Below the pieces are notes generated by a model. The model was not told the origin of the DNA, did no database searches, and saw nothing but the letters and a program-made list of their open reading frames with translations. A stretch of DNA of 64,000 bases from VMDH01 sp038108875. Lineage in GTDB: Bacteria > Pseudomonadota > Gammaproteobacteria > Magnimaribacterales > D2472. Of this stretch, positions 34,560 to 44,549 are shown piece by piece; the stretch's first letter is position 1; each line of letters starts with the position of its first letter. The stretch is from positions 62,001 through 126,000 of the forward strand of contig JAYNII010000002.1 of assembly GCA_038108875.1 (NCBI GenBank), read 5' to 3'. Position numbers and translations under genes: made by a program.

Positions 34560-35788
34560 TAGTTGTTTCTTAGCCACCCGAAAGCTTTTTGAAATAAAGA
34601 TGTGTTTTGCTCGAGAGCATATCCTTGTTTAAGTCTATCAAAACCATATCCCAACAATCCTAATGAAGTAGCATAAATAGGATTTTTTAAAATTGATTCC
34701 ATACCAGTAAAGTTTTCTGGGTTACCAAGGCGGACACTGGTTTGAAAAATTGATTCAGCTAATTCGATAGCTCCTTCAATCTGGGAGGTTCCTCCAGTTA
34801 AAACAATTCCAGCAGGTATCTTATTTTCAAATCCATTTCTTTCAATTTCTGCCTTAACAAGCTCAAAAAGCTCGACATATCTCGGTTCAATTATTTCAGC
34901 TAGCGCTCTTCTAGAAAGATCCCTGGGAGGCCTTCCTCCAACTCCAGGAACAGCAATTACTTCATCATCTTTTGTAAAGTCTGAAACTGCACATCCATAC
35001 TTCTGTTTGATTTCTTCGGCTTGAGGAGTTGGGGTTCGCAGAGCAACTGCTATATCACTTGTAACTTGATCTCCAGCAATTGGAATAACGCCTGTAAAAG
35101 TTATTGAACCATTATTAAAGATTGCAATATCTGTGGTTCCTCCTCCAATATCTACAATACAGACACCCAGTTCCTTCTCATCGCCTGATAAGACTGAATA
35201 AGAACTCGCTAATTGCTCCAATACAAAACCATCTATACTAAGACCACTCCTTTTGACGCATTTCTCTATGTTTTGTATGGCATTGGCAGCACATGTTACG
35301 AGATGAACATGAGATTCCAACCTTACTCCAGACATGCCCAAAGGCTCTCTAATGCCATCCTGGTCATCAATTACAAACTCCTGAGGTAACACATGTAAAA
35401 CCGTCTGATCTGAGGGAATTGCAACAGCTTGCGCCGCTTCGATTACTCTATCAATATCATAAGATGTTACTTCTTTATCCTTGATACCAACAATACCATG
35501 AGAGTTCAAGCTTCGAATATGATTCCCGGCAATACCCACATAGACATTTTTGATCTTGCCTCCAAAAGAAGACAGTGCCTGTTCGACCGATTTTTGGATG
35601 GCATCTGTGGTTGCATCTATATTTACTACTACCCCTTTCTTTAGTCCGCTTGAAGGGTAACTACCCATTGAAACAACCTCAAGAGAATGAGAATCAATGG
35701 TCTTAGCAATTAGGCAAACAATCTTAGAAGTACCTATATCTAAAGCAACTAATACATCTGTATCATTTTTAAGATTATTTTTTGGCAT
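34556..35788 (-). CDS. ftsA: FtsA, actin-like divisome protein
   Basis: 410-residue actin-fold ATPase that tethers FtsZ to the membrane. Phosphate 1 motif VALDIGTSKIVCLIA, phosphate 2 GVCIVDIGGGTTDIAIF and adenosine motif PAGIVLTGGTSQIEG are present. The C-terminal end FQKAFGWLRNNY is the amphipathic membrane helix. It is the last gene of this dcw cluster: ftsZ, which normally follows, is not here but at 48693-49814. Overlaps ftsQ by 14 bases. Confidence 0.97.
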   Translation of the reverse strand: MPKNNLKNDTDVLVALDIGTSKIVCLIAKTIDSHSLEVVSMGSYPSSGLKKGVVVNIDATTDAIQKSVEQALSSFGGKIKNVYVGIAGNHIRSLNSHGIVGIKDKEVTSYDIDRVIEAAQAVAIPSDQTVLHVLPQEFVIDDQDGIREPLGMSGVRLESHVHLVTCAANAIQNIEKCVKRSGLSIDGFVLEQLASSYSVLSGDEKELGVCIVDIGGGTTDIAIFNNGSITFTGVIPIAGDQVTSDIAVALRTPTPQAEEIKQKYGCAVSDFTKDDEVIAVPGVGGRPPRDLSRRALAEIIEPRYVELFELVKAEIERNGFENKIPAGIVLTGGTSQIEGAIELAESIFQTSVRLGNPENFTGMESILKNPIYATSLGLLGYGFDRLKQGYALEQNTSLFQKAFGWLRNNY

Positions 35789-36401
35789 AGCTCAGGGTGA
35801 TTCCATTCATATTTCTAAGATCAATGATACTAGGATTTAGTTTCATTCTAAATATGTATATTAAAGCTTCTTGATATTTTTGATATATATCTTCGTTTAT
35901 GATGTTTCCCATCTTTATAACTGAAAGATTAGTTGTCACTTCCCAGCCAGCTCCATAAACATATCTTATTTCCTCAAGAAAATGTTCATTCTTTAAAGAT
36001 GCATCTAGAAACAACTCATGCCAGACAACCCATTCAGATAATTTATCAAAAGGAGCAGAAATGGTTGGTAAATCTATAAATTTACCTGTTGAACTAAACA
36101 TATTAAGATTTTTATCAATAAAATAGGTATTCTCCCAATTCAATAGAGGATTTCTGGTATTGATAAAAAGCCTCGTATTCCCTAATCTTTCTTTCTTTAG
36201 GTAAAAGCCCTCAATCCAGTCTTGTTTAACTAAAACTTCTTTTATGTTTTGAATGCTATTAAGATTAATGTTGTCAAGCTCTTTAATGAAATTTATCTGA
36301 GATTCAAGAAAGAGTTCAGCATCAAAATCTATCAAAAGTGAATTATTTTTTGAGCACCCAGAAATAATTATTAACAAAAATAGCCAACGGTTCACTTTCA
36401 T
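35775..36401 (-). CDS. ftsQ: FtsQ, divisome protein with predicted lipobox
   Basis: 208-residue FtsQ/DivIB homologue. It has a POTRA-like region (about 25-75, ending QDWIEGFYLKKERLG) and the FtsQ beta domain (NTRNPLLNWENTYFIDKNLNMF; late IIDLRNMNGITLSY). E. coli FtsQ has 276 residues with a cytoplasmic tail and an uncleaved membrane helix. Here the N-terminus MKVNRWLFLLIIISGCSKN contains a consensus lipobox ISGC (Cys16) with Ser at +2, which would predict cleavage and lipidation. Position between ddl and ftsA supports identity; the membrane anchoring mode is open. Confidence 0.88.
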   Translation of the reverse strand: MKVNRWLFLLIIISGCSKNNSLLIDFDAELFLESQINFIKELDNINLNSIQNIKEVLVKQDWIEGFYLKKERLGNTRLFINTRNPLLNWENTYFIDKNLNMFSSTGKFIDLPTISAPFDKLSEWVVWHELFLDASLKNEHFLEEIRYVYGAGWEVTTNLSVIKMGNIINEDIYQKYQEALIYIFRMKLNPSIIDLRNMNGITLSYAKK

Positions 36402-37291
36402 ATACTAATAATTTTTTTTACCAACTCATCAAATCCTAGGCCAGCATAAGAAGCGGCCTTAGGAAAAAGACTATGACTTGTCATTCCAGGCACAGTATTA
36501 ATTTCAATAGCATAAAAAGAGCTGTCTTTTGCTTGTAAAATATCTACCCTTCCCCATCCACTGCAACCGCAAATATTGAAAGCGTTAATGGCAAGATTTT
36601 CTATGGCCTCATTTTCTGAGGAATTTAAGTCAGCTTTCTTAATAATGGTTTTATTGCTGAGATACTTGGCATCATAATCATAAAAGGCATTAGGAGATTT
36701 GATCTCTAGCACTGGTAAAATTTGATTGTCTAAGATCCCTACTGTAAATTCTTTAAATTTTATACCCTCTTCAAGAAGAAATTCTTGTGATACATTTTTG
36801 ATCAAAGTTTTGGCTGTTTCAAAATCTTGTTCAGAAGAAATTTCAAAAGTATCTATGCTTGAACCATCTGCTACAGGTTTTAAGAAAAAATAATTATCCT
36901 TAAAAAAACTTTTTGGGTAATCAAAATTTAAAATGTCATTAGCAATTATACTCACAGGAGTTGCAAGACCTTTTTCTCTAAGTAAATTTTTAAAGGTATT
37001 TTTATTCCAGGTTTTTTCACACCCCTCTTGATTGGAGCCAGTATAATTAATTCCTAATTTACTTAGCTCTCTTTGCAAACCCCCTGATTCTCCTTCAAAT
37101 CCATGCATGGCAATAAAGATCTTGTCATACCTTTTTAATTTACTTAAATCATCTAAATCAAGATAATCTATTAACTCACAATCAAATCCCTGTTTAATAA
37201 ACGAATTGAATATATTTTGACCAGATTCAAGAGATATCAACCTCTCAGATGAAGACCCTCCAGTTAAAACCCCAATGCTAATATTAATCAT
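36398..37291 (-). CDS. ddl: Ddl, D-alanine-D-alanine ligase
   Basis: 297-residue ATP-grasp ligase making D-Ala-D-Ala for MurF. GGSSSERLISLESG, the ATP-binding EFTVGILDN, CSGWGRVDI and EINTVPGMTSHSLFPKAA are family motifs. Overlaps murC by eight and ftsQ by four bases. Order murC-ddl-ftsQ-ftsA matches E. coli, where ddlB occupies this place. murB is absent from the cluster. Confidence 0.96.
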   Translation of the reverse strand: MINISIGVLTGGSSSERLISLESGQNIFNSFIKQGFDCELIDYLDLDDLSKLKRYDKIFIAMHGFEGESGGLQRELSKLGINYTGSNQEGCEKTWNKNTFKNLLREKGLATPVSIIANDILNFDYPKSFFKDNYFFLKPVADGSSIDTFEISSEQDFETAKTLIKNVSQEFLLEEGIKFKEFTVGILDNQILPVLEIKSPNAFYDYDAKYLSNKTIIKKADLNSSENEAIENLAINAFNICGCSGWGRVDILQAKDSSFYAIEINTVPGMTSHSLFPKAASYAGLGFDELVKKIISI

Positions 37292-38672
37292 ATTCTCTAA
37301 TTAATTTTGCAATATCTGCAATGGTTCCCGCTCCTTGGACTAAAAGAATGTCGAATAAGGAAGCTCTTTCTGAAAGAACTTTATTAATGCTGCCGCGGTC
37401 TATAAGAAACGCCTTCCCTTTTAATTTATTTATCTCATTTACAAGTTTTTTTGAGTTAACGCCCTTCAAAGGCTTTTCAGAAGCTGGATAGATTGGAAAA
37501 ACATGTACCTCAGCAACCTTTGCAAGCACTCTTGAGAAATCTCTTAAAAGTTGCTTAGTGCGAGTAAATCTATGAGGCTCAAAAAACATACAAATTTTCC
37601 TTGTCCCAAATTTCTGATATGCAGCATCAATCGTTGCATTGATCTCAGCAGGATGATGTCCATAATCATCTACCATAATAATTTTTTTATTATTTATCCT
37701 TACAATGTGTTCCTCAAATCTTCTGGAAGTACCTTTAAATTCCTGAATCGCCAATTTAATTGAATTTTTAGATAAGCCTTCCTCAAGAGCAGTTATGGCT
37801 GCCAAAGATGAATTTAAAATATTATGCTTACCAAACAATGGGGTTTTAAGAGATAAAACTGTTTTATTGAAAGACTTTATTTTAAATGTTTGAAACTTAT
37901 TTTTGATTGATAGATCAGAAATAATGTAATCATTTGTTTTTTTAAAACCTACCTTTATATTTCTTCTTTTAACACTTCTTAAGATTTTTATTAGGTTTAT
38001 ATCATCTCCGTTTATTACAGAATGTCCGTAAAAGGGAATGTTTCTTAAAAAATGTTTAAAAGCCTTATGTAAATTATTAAGATTATTTTTGTAAAATGAT
38101 AAATGATCATTATCGACATTTATAACAAGAGCAACATCAGGGTGAAAGTGTGAAAACGAGCCATCGCTTTCATCTGCCTCAAAAATCATAGTATCTCCCT
38201 TGCCAAGATTAGAGCTTTTGCCACCACTAAGTATTTTTCCTCCGACAGCATAGGTAGGATCTTTGCCTGCTTTAATAAATATTTCTGCTAACAGGCTTGT
38301 GGTTGTAGTTTTACCATGGCTACCAGCTATAGCTATGTTTCTGTAGCCGGTAATAATGCTACTTAACATTTGCGCCCTTGGGACTATTGTTAAATTCCTT
38401 TTTCTTGCCTCAATTAACTCAGGGTTGGTTTTTTTAATAGCTGAAGAATAAACAACAATTTGGGCATGCCTTATTAAATCTGGTTTATGACCTTGTTGAA
38501 TTGATGCCCCCTCTTTTTCTAATTTTAGTAATTCATTAGTTATAGTTACATCACTCCCAGAAACAATAAAACCTTTTTGAAGGAGAATGGATGCAATACC
38601 GAGCATACCAGACCCACCAATCCCAATCATATGAACTCTGTTAGTTAATCCTAATTTTCTATTACTACCCAT
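37284..38672 (-). CDS. murC: MurC, UDP-MurNAc:L-alanine ligase
   Basis: 462-residue Mur ligase. N-terminal UDP-binding MIGIGGSGMLGIASIL, ATP-binding AGSHGKTTTTSLLAEIF (about 115-131), EADESDGSF and DDYGHHPAEI in the C-terminal domain are present. It adds the first residue of the stem peptide. Eight-base overlaps with both neighbours show a tight operon. Confidence 0.97.
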   Translation of the reverse strand: MGSNRKLGLTNRVHMIGIGGSGMLGIASILLQKGFIVSGSDVTITNELLKLEKEGASIQQGHKPDLIRHAQIVVYSSAIKKTNPELIEARKRNLTIVPRAQMLSSIITGYRNIAIAGSHGKTTTTSLLAEIFIKAGKDPTYAVGGKILSGGKSSNLGKGDTMIFEADESDGSFSHFHPDVALVINVDNDHLSFYKNNLNNLHKAFKHFLRNIPFYGHSVINGDDINLIKILRSVKRRNIKVGFKKTNDYIISDLSIKNKFQTFKIKSFNKTVLSLKTPLFGKHNILNSSLAAITALEEGLSKNSIKLAIQEFKGTSRRFEEHIVRINNKKIIMVDDYGHHPAEINATIDAAYQKFGTRKICMFFEPHRFTRTKQLLRDFSRVLAKVAEVHVFPIYPASEKPLKGVNSKKLVNEINKLKGKAFLIDRGSINKVLSERASLFDILLVQGAGTIADIAKLIREYD

Positions 38673-39696
38673 TTTCTAAAATACTTTCTAAAATTTCATG
38701 TTCAGCAGAATACCTACTTGCTTCTATCTTTCTGAATTTTTTGAAGCCAAGATTTATAATCATATCTTCAAGAATTAATTTAAGTTTATTAATGTCCTCT
38801 TTTTCTTGAAAAATCAGCCCCATACCATTATTGCAGTAATACTCAGCATTAAATAATTGATGGTTATCAATTGCAGAAGGCAAAGGAATAATTATCCCAA
38901 ATTTATTCAGCATTATGAGTTCTGAAATTGTCAAAGCACCAGCTCTGGAAATAACAAAATCTGACCACTGCATGACACTTAATGGATCCTCCACAAATTC
39001 TAGAACTTCAACATTTTTAAAATTTTTGTATCTAGCCTGAACTTTCTCTCGGTAACTTTTACCAGATTGATGAATGATCTTAATTTGCTCAGGGAAATTA
39101 CTTAATAAATTTGGGATATTGGAATTAATAAATTCCGAGCCTAGACTTCCTCCAGTTACATAAATATTTAGCTTGCCAGTATCTTTAGAATTTCTCTTTT
39201 GATCATAAGTACCAACAGGATTTCCAACTAACTTAGCCCTAGGAATAGAATCATGATGCAGGGGTAGACCCAAAAAATTAATCCTTGCAAACCTACTTAA
39301 GACTTTATTTGCTGAACCTAGGACAGTGTTTTGTTCATGGGTAAATAATTTTTTTCTTAACAAAATTGCTGCAATTCCTACTGGTATTGAAATATAGCCT
39401 CCAAAAACAATAATTAGATCTGGTTTAGATCTTAAAAAGATATATAAGCAAACAATAGTTGATGCGCTTAAATTTATAAGAGCTCTTAACGCATAAAGAA
39501 TGTTTTTCCCTCTTAATCCAGTTGCTGTCAAAGAATAGAATTCAGCATTGATTTTGAGAGCGTATCTCTTTTCAATATCCCTAGCACCTCCAACCCAAAT
39601 AATCTCATTGCCGCGAGTTTGAGCATGTTTTGCAAACCTATACGCTGGTAAAACGTGACCTCCTGTTCCAGCTGCAGCAACAAGAATCCTTTTCAT
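38665..39696 (-). CDS. murG: MurG, lipid II synthase
   Basis: 343-residue GT28 glycosyltransferase that adds GlcNAc to lipid I on the inner face of the inner membrane. N-terminal AAAGTGGHVLPAYRFA glycine loop, FTHEQNTVLGSANKVLSRFA and the UDP-GlcNAc pocket FVISRAGALTISELIML are seen. One base from ftsW. Confidence 0.96.
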   Translation of the reverse strand: MKRILVAAAGTGGHVLPAYRFAKHAQTRGNEIIWVGGARDIEKRYALKINAEFYSLTATGLRGKNILYALRALINLSASTIVCLYIFLRSKPDLIIVFGGYISIPVGIAAILLRKKLFTHEQNTVLGSANKVLSRFARINFLGLPLHHDSIPRAKLVGNPVGTYDQKRNSKDTGKLNIYVTGGSLGSEFINSNIPNLLSNFPEQIKIIHQSGKSYREKVQARYKNFKNVEVLEFVEDPLSVMQWSDFVISRAGALTISELIMLNKFGIIIPLPSAIDNHQLFNAEYYCNNGMGLIFQEKEDINKLKLILEDMIINLGFKKFRKIEASRYSAEHEILESILENG

Positions 39697-40797
39697 CTAA
39701 ATATTTGCTCTGTTTTCAAAACTAATTCTTAAAGTAATACCTATCATGGTCATAAAGATGATCAAGCTTGCTCCGCCATAACTAATAAATGGAAGAGTTA
39801 AGCCCTTCGTAGGTAGGAGTCCAATATTGACACCGATATTAAACATGGTTTGAATGGATATTAAAATAGCCACTCCATAACAAAACAACCCTTGAAAATA
39901 TCTATTCAAGTTAAAACATAAATTAGCCTCTTTAAGCAAAGAAATTATTAGAGTAAGAAAAATTCCAATTAGAAGAAGCCCTCCAAACATTCCAAGTTCT
40001 TCAACAATGATAGAGAATATAAAGTCTGTATGAGGCTCTGGAAGATATAAATTTTTTTGAATGCTGGACCCTAGCCCCACTCCAAAAAACTCACCCCTAC
40101 CTGAACCAATTAATGCATTTGAAAGCTGCCATCCAGAATCCATAAATGTCTCAAATGGATCTATAAAACTAGTAAGTCTCGCTACTCTCCAGGGCGCCAT
40201 AAAGATTGCAGTAGCTCCCAACCCAAAAATGGTAATTGAAAGCATTATGAATTGAGATATAGAAATCCCTGCAAAAAATAGAACAATGACTGCAATCATA
40301 CACAAAATTAAGGTTGTCCCAAGATCTGGTTGTGCCATAACTAAGGTAGATATTATTGATAAGATAAATAAAGGTCTTAAAAATCCAGCAAAACTTGATA
40401 ATTCTTTTTTTCTTCTCAAGCAATATCCACAAATATAGATTAATAGAGATAGTTTTACTAACTCAGAAGGTTGCAGCTTTATAAAGCTAAGATCAATCCA
40501 TCTTCTTGATCCATTTACCTCATATCCTATCCCAGGAATAAAAATTACAATTAATAAACTAATTGAGATAATTAAAATTAACCAATCAAATCTTGCATAT
40601 AAATCAGATGGGATAAATGAAGTTAAGAAAATTGTAAAAAAACCAATTAATATAAAAATAATATGCTTAAAGCCAAAGGTGAAAGGATTGTTTGTCAACC
40701 ATTCTGCAACGAAAACGCTTGATGAGAAAACCATAATCAAACCAAATCCAATTAATAATAAGAATGGAAATGCTATGGATAAATTTAATCGTTCCAT
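39697..40797 (-). CDS. ftsW: FtsW, septal glycan polymerase
   Basis: 366-residue SEDS-family membrane protein, about ten helices. SEDS signatures are KLQPSELVKLSLLIY, MAQPDLGTTLILC, GRGEFFGVGLGSSIQKNLYLPEPHTDFIFSIIVEE-type region and LPFISYGGASLI. It pairs with FtsI for septal peptidoglycan. Shares one base with the murD end. Confidence 0.97.
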   Translation of the reverse strand: MERLNLSIAFPFLLLIGFGLIMVFSSSVFVAEWLTNNPFTFGFKHIIFILIGFFTIFLTSFIPSDLYARFDWLILIISISLLIVIFIPGIGYEVNGSRRWIDLSFIKLQPSELVKLSLLIYICGYCLRRKKELSSFAGFLRPLFILSIISTLVMAQPDLGTTLILCMIAVIVLFFAGISISQFIMLSITIFGLGATAIFMAPWRVARLTSFIDPFETFMDSGWQLSNALIGSGRGEFFGVGLGSSIQKNLYLPEPHTDFIFSIIVEELGMFGGLLLIGIFLTLIISLLKEANLCFNLNRYFQGLFCYGVAILISIQTMFNIGVNIGLLPTKGLTLPFISYGGASLIIFMTMIGITLRISFENRANI

Positions 40798-42125
40798 TAA
40801 ATTAGTCCAGAATCTCTAAGGAGGTTATTAAATTTTCTACCTCTATCAACATAGTCAAGGAATTGATCCTTACTTGAACAGCCTGGGCTGAAGAGGATGG
40901 TAGCTTCAGTCAACTTTTGAAGCTTAATTTCTTTTACTACTTCTTCTAAATTATCAAATAATCTTTTTGAGGAATGATTAATTTGTTGGTGTATTCGTTC
41001 TGCATCCTTACCATAGATGAGGCATTGAGAATTAACATCCAAATCTAGCAAAGATTCATCAAATTTAAGCCCCTTTGAATCACCTCCTAGAATAAGAATA
41101 AAGCGATCATGAGATCGCCTAAACTCTTTTATTGCAGCATACGTTGAATGTGGGTTGGTAGACTTGGAATCATTTACTATTAAAATGCTGTCTGACCTTA
41201 CAACTTCCATCCTAAATTCTAAAAACTTTAAGGAGTCTAAATTGATTGGCCAGGGAGCTGAAACTTTTTTTCTTGTAACCACCTCATAAATAGCTGCCAA
41301 GGCAAATAAAATGTTGTCAAGATTAGCCTTTGAGAATCTTTTGTTTGAAATGCCAATAACTGTATCTCGAAATACAAACTCTGTACTCTCTTTAACAATA
41401 TTAAAGTTAAAATCTTCAGAATTAATACTTCTACATGAATTAACTTCTTCGAGCAGAGGATAAGTCTGGTTATCTAGTTTGTTGAATAAATAAACCCCTT
41501 GTTTCTTTAATTTTTTTTGAATGCCCCTCTTTGAATCTAAATACTCTGAAATAGTGGAGTGTTGATCCAAATGATCTGCTGAAAAATTAGTAAAAATACT
41601 AATATCTAGTCCTAGATTTTCTGAAAATGAACTGTAAGAAGAATCTTGGAGTTGAAAGCTTGAAAGTTCAATGATTAATACTTCATTAGTTGAGCTTTCA
41701 AAAAAGCTATTGAGCATGGGTTCACCAAAATTACCAATAATTCGGTTTGGAATATTTAATATATTTAGGAGCTGGCTTAGAAGATAACAGACGGTGCTCT
41801 TTCCATTGGTCCCCGTAATACCTATAGAGAAGCTCTTTGTATAACTCAATAAAAGATTTAATTCACTCTTAATTTTTTTGCTGGGGATTTGGATATTAGA
41901 TCTATTAAATCCAGGGGTAAAATACAATTCGTCGGCTTCCTCAATAGCTTGCATGACAGATTCTTTGCCAAATAAAACAGATTTAAGAAATGAATCTGAG
42001 CTTCTTATCTCAAAATTGATTTCTTCTCTGGTATCTACGATTGAATGAGGAATTTTTAAGAAATTAAGGAAGTTGTGAATAGATTTGCCAGTTTTAGTTG
42101 CCCCAACTATTACTACCTTAGCCAA
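40797..42125 (-). CDS. murD: MurD, D-glutamate ligase
   Basis: 442-residue Mur ligase. ATP loop SIGITGTNGKSTVCYLLSQLL (about 97-117), ELSSFQLQ, FSADHLDQH and NDSKSTNPHSTYAAI are present. It adds D-Glu to UDP-MurNAc-L-Ala. The N-terminal UDP-binding domain is somewhat divergent. Four bases separate it from mraY. Confidence 0.96.
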   Translation of the reverse strand: MAKVVIVGATKTGKSIHNFLNFLKIPHSIVDTREEINFEIRSSDSFLKSVLFGKESVMQAIEEADELYFTPGFNRSNIQIPSKKIKSELNLLLSYTKSFSIGITGTNGKSTVCYLLSQLLNILNIPNRIIGNFGEPMLNSFFESSTNEVLIIELSSFQLQDSSYSSFSENLGLDISIFTNFSADHLDQHSTISEYLDSKRGIQKKLKKQGVYLFNKLDNQTYPLLEEVNSCRSINSEDFNFNIVKESTEFVFRDTVIGISNKRFSKANLDNILFALAAIYEVVTRKKVSAPWPINLDSLKFLEFRMEVVRSDSILIVNDSKSTNPHSTYAAIKEFRRSHDRFILILGGDSKGLKFDESLLDLDVNSQCLIYGKDAERIHQQINHSSKRLFDNLEEVVKEIKLQKLTEATILFSPGCSSKDQFLDYVDRGRKFNNLLRDSGLI

Positions 42126-42129
42126 GGCA

Positions 42130-43209
42130 TTACCTAATCTTAAGTGAAGCTAGAGCAAACAGTATTAACAACAAGGTAATAATCCAAAACCTAACAATAA
42201 TTTTTGGTTCTGGCCATCCTTTGAGTTCAAAATGATGGTGAATAGGAGCCATTAAAAAAACTCTTTTCCTTCGAATTTTGAATGAAGTTACTTGAATAAT
42301 CACGCTCATTGCTTCCATAACAAAGACGCCAGCCATAATTGCAAAAACTACTTCATGTCTTAGCAATATAGCTATACATCCAAGAATTGCTCCCATGGTT
42401 AAAGATCCAACATCACCCATAAATACTTGAGCAGGATAAGTGTTAAACCATAGAAAACCAATGCCAGCGCCAATCATCGAGCCACAAAAAACAATCAATT
42501 CACCAGAGTTTTCAATGTAGGGAATATATAGGTAATTAGCAATAATAGTGTTACCAGAAGCGTAAGCAATAATGCCTAGCGCTCCAGCAATCAAAATTAC
42601 AGGAAGAATAGCTAATCCATCTAAACCATCGGTTAAATTTACTGCGTTAGATGAACCTACGATGACAAACCAGCTTGAAAGAATAAAAAACGTAATACCA
42701 GTTTGAAATATTAAGTCCTTATAAAAGGGGAGCATAAAATAAACTTCACTGCCAAAATTAAATATATACATGTAGACACCAACCAGAGCAGCTAAACTTT
42801 GTAGAAAAAGCTTTTGGAAACTGGTCAAACCCTGGGAATTTTTATACTTTATTTTCAAAAAATCATCCATGAACCCTATGAATCCAAACGAAACAGTGAC
42901 CCAAAGTAAAATTAAAATGTGAGGATTATATAAATCACTCCATATCAAGTTAGAAACTAATAAACTAAATAAAATAATTATCCCGCCCATGGTGGGCGTC
43001 CCTGCCTTAGACAAGTGAGTTTTTGGTCCATCCTCTCTTATTATTTGGGCAAATTGAAATTTTGATAATACATCAATCAAATACTGTCCAAAAAATATCG
43101 AAATGAGCAATGCTGTAATGGTTCCGGCAACAGTTCTTAGGGTAAGGTAATTGAGAACAGCAAAATTTTGATTATATTGAACTAAATAATCGCTTAGAAA
43201 TTCAATCAT
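42130..43209 (-). CDS. mraY: MraY, lipid I synthase
   Basis: 359-residue phospho-MurNAc-pentapeptide transferase, ten membrane helices, same length as E. coli (360). The substrate motifs GPKTHLSKAGTPTMGG, NAVNLTDGLDGLA, NTYPAQVFMGDVGSL and APIHHHFELKGWPEPKIIVRFW are all visible. It moves the muropeptide to undecaprenyl phosphate. Overlaps murF by four bases. Confidence 0.98.
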   Translation of the reverse strand: MIEFLSDYLVQYNQNFAVLNYLTLRTVAGTITALLISIFFGQYLIDVLSKFQFAQIIREDGPKTHLSKAGTPTMGGIIILFSLLVSNLIWSDLYNPHILILLWVTVSFGFIGFMDDFLKIKYKNSQGLTSFQKLFLQSLAALVGVYMYIFNFGSEVYFMLPFYKDLIFQTGITFFILSSWFVIVGSSNAVNLTDGLDGLAILPVILIAGALGIIAYASGNTIIANYLYIPYIENSGELIVFCGSMIGAGIGFLWFNTYPAQVFMGDVGSLTMGAILGCIAILLRHEVVFAIMAGVFVMEAMSVIIQVTSFKIRRKRVFLMAPIHHHFELKGWPEPKIIVRFWIITLLLILFALASLKIR

Positions 43210-44549
43210 ATTGTTTTAAAACGCTCCATTTTCATTCCACGCGATCCCTTTAAGAGGAATACCTTGCCCATGGAAGAGTTTTGTTTTAAGTATTCCTTAA
43301 GCTCTGCCTCGTCGGTAAAGTGAATCCCGTTAGTTCCGAAACTTTTTACAGCATATTGCATCATATCCCCGAATCCAAGCAAAATATCTATTTCCAGCTT
43401 CTTAGCGATTTCTCCAATGCTTGAGTGATAAAGCGCTGCGTCTGATCCAAGTTCCAACATGTCACCCAAAACAGCAATCTTCTTTTTACCCTTAAAACCT
43501 GAAAGGAAGGCTAAGGCTGCTTTCGTAGAATCTGGATTAGCGTTATATGTATCATCTATCATAAGTGAATCATTTATCCACTCATTTATTCCAAGACGAT
43601 TAGAGATATTGGTTAAATTTTCTATTCTGGAACTAAACTCCTCTAGTTCTATTCCTAGAAATTTACAAACTGCAAATGCTGATCCTAAATTAAGTGCATT
43701 ATGAGTTCCAAGGAGTTTAGTATGAAAAGAGCCTAGCTTTTTTTGTTTGAAGAATAACTCAATTCTTTGTTTTCTACTCTTTGTGTCTTGATCGATGATT
43801 TCAACACAACAATCTGCTTTTCTATCAAGACCAAAGCTAACGAGCTCTTTTGACCCATTTATTGAGTTCCAGTAATTTAAATGTTCTCCAAAGGGAACCA
43901 CTGCCAAACCATCCTCAGGAAGGTTTCTAATTATCTCAGACTTTTCTTTGAGAATTGCTTCGATGGATCCAAATCCAGAAATATGAGACCTTCCTATGGA
44001 AGTTATTATCCCAATATCTTGAAGAGCAATAGAAGATAAATGCTTTATATCCCCCACTTTTGAAGCTCCCATTTCTATAGCTGCGAAAAAATGAGAATCC
44101 TCAAGATTTAAAATATTGATTGGTACTCCGATTTCATTATTCAGATTACCTTCAGTTGCAAATGCATTAGGAAGGACTCTTTTTAGGATTTCTTTGGTAG
44201 TTGTCTTACCATTGCTCCCAGTTATACCAATTACTTTTCCTGTATATAGTCTTCTGCAAGTCTTAGAGAGTTCTGACATAGCAAAAAGAACATCGTGGCA
44301 CTCTAAAATAGAGGGATTCGTGTTTTTATCTAAAAAACCTTCCTTAATTATGCAAAGCGAGGCGGCTTTAGATAAAGCTTCCTTATAGTACTTGCTTCCA
44401 TCAGTATTAGCTCCTGGTAAGCCAAAGAATAGAGAATTCGTTATTACTTTTTTTGAATCTATAACAATAGATTCGATTGGCAATTTATTATTAGTCTTTG
44501 AGATTTTAAGCAAATCAAAGACCTGATTAACATTGTTTAAAATTCTCAA
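43206..44549 (-). CDS. murF: MurF, D-Ala-D-Ala adding ligase
   Basis: 447-residue Mur ligase finishing the UDP-MurNAc-pentapeptide. ATP loop GITGSNGKTTTKEIL, AIEMGASKVGDI, and IDDTYNANPDSTKAAL are family motifs; the C-terminal domain ends LLKGSRGMKMERF. Four-base overlaps with murE and mraY. Confidence 0.97.
   Translation of the reverse strand: MRILNNVNQVFDLLKISKTNNKLPIESIVIDSKKVITNSLFFGLPGANTDGSKYYKEALSKAASLCIIKEGFLDKNTNPSILECHDVLFAMSELSKTCRRLYTGKVIGITGSNGKTTTKEILKRVLPNAFATEGNLNNEIGVPINILNLEDSHFFAAIEMGASKVGDIKHLSSIALQDIGIITSIGRSHISGFGSIEAILKEKSEIIRNLPEDGLAVVPFGEHLNYWNSINGSKELVSFGLDRKADCCVEIIDQDTKSRKQRIELFFKQKKLGSFHTKLLGTHNALNLGSAFAVCKFLGIELEEFSSRIENLTNISNRLGINEWINDSLMIDDTYNANPDSTKAALAFLSGFKGKKKIAVLGDMLELGSDAALYHSSIGEIAKKLEIDILLGFGDMMQYAVKSFGTNGIHFTDEAELKEYLKQNSSMGKVFLLKGSRGMKMERFKTI

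Noticed and set aside
36398..36401. murB expected between murC and ddl
   Set aside because: Gene absent here, but murB is also outside the dcw cluster in E. coli, so its absence is not unusual.
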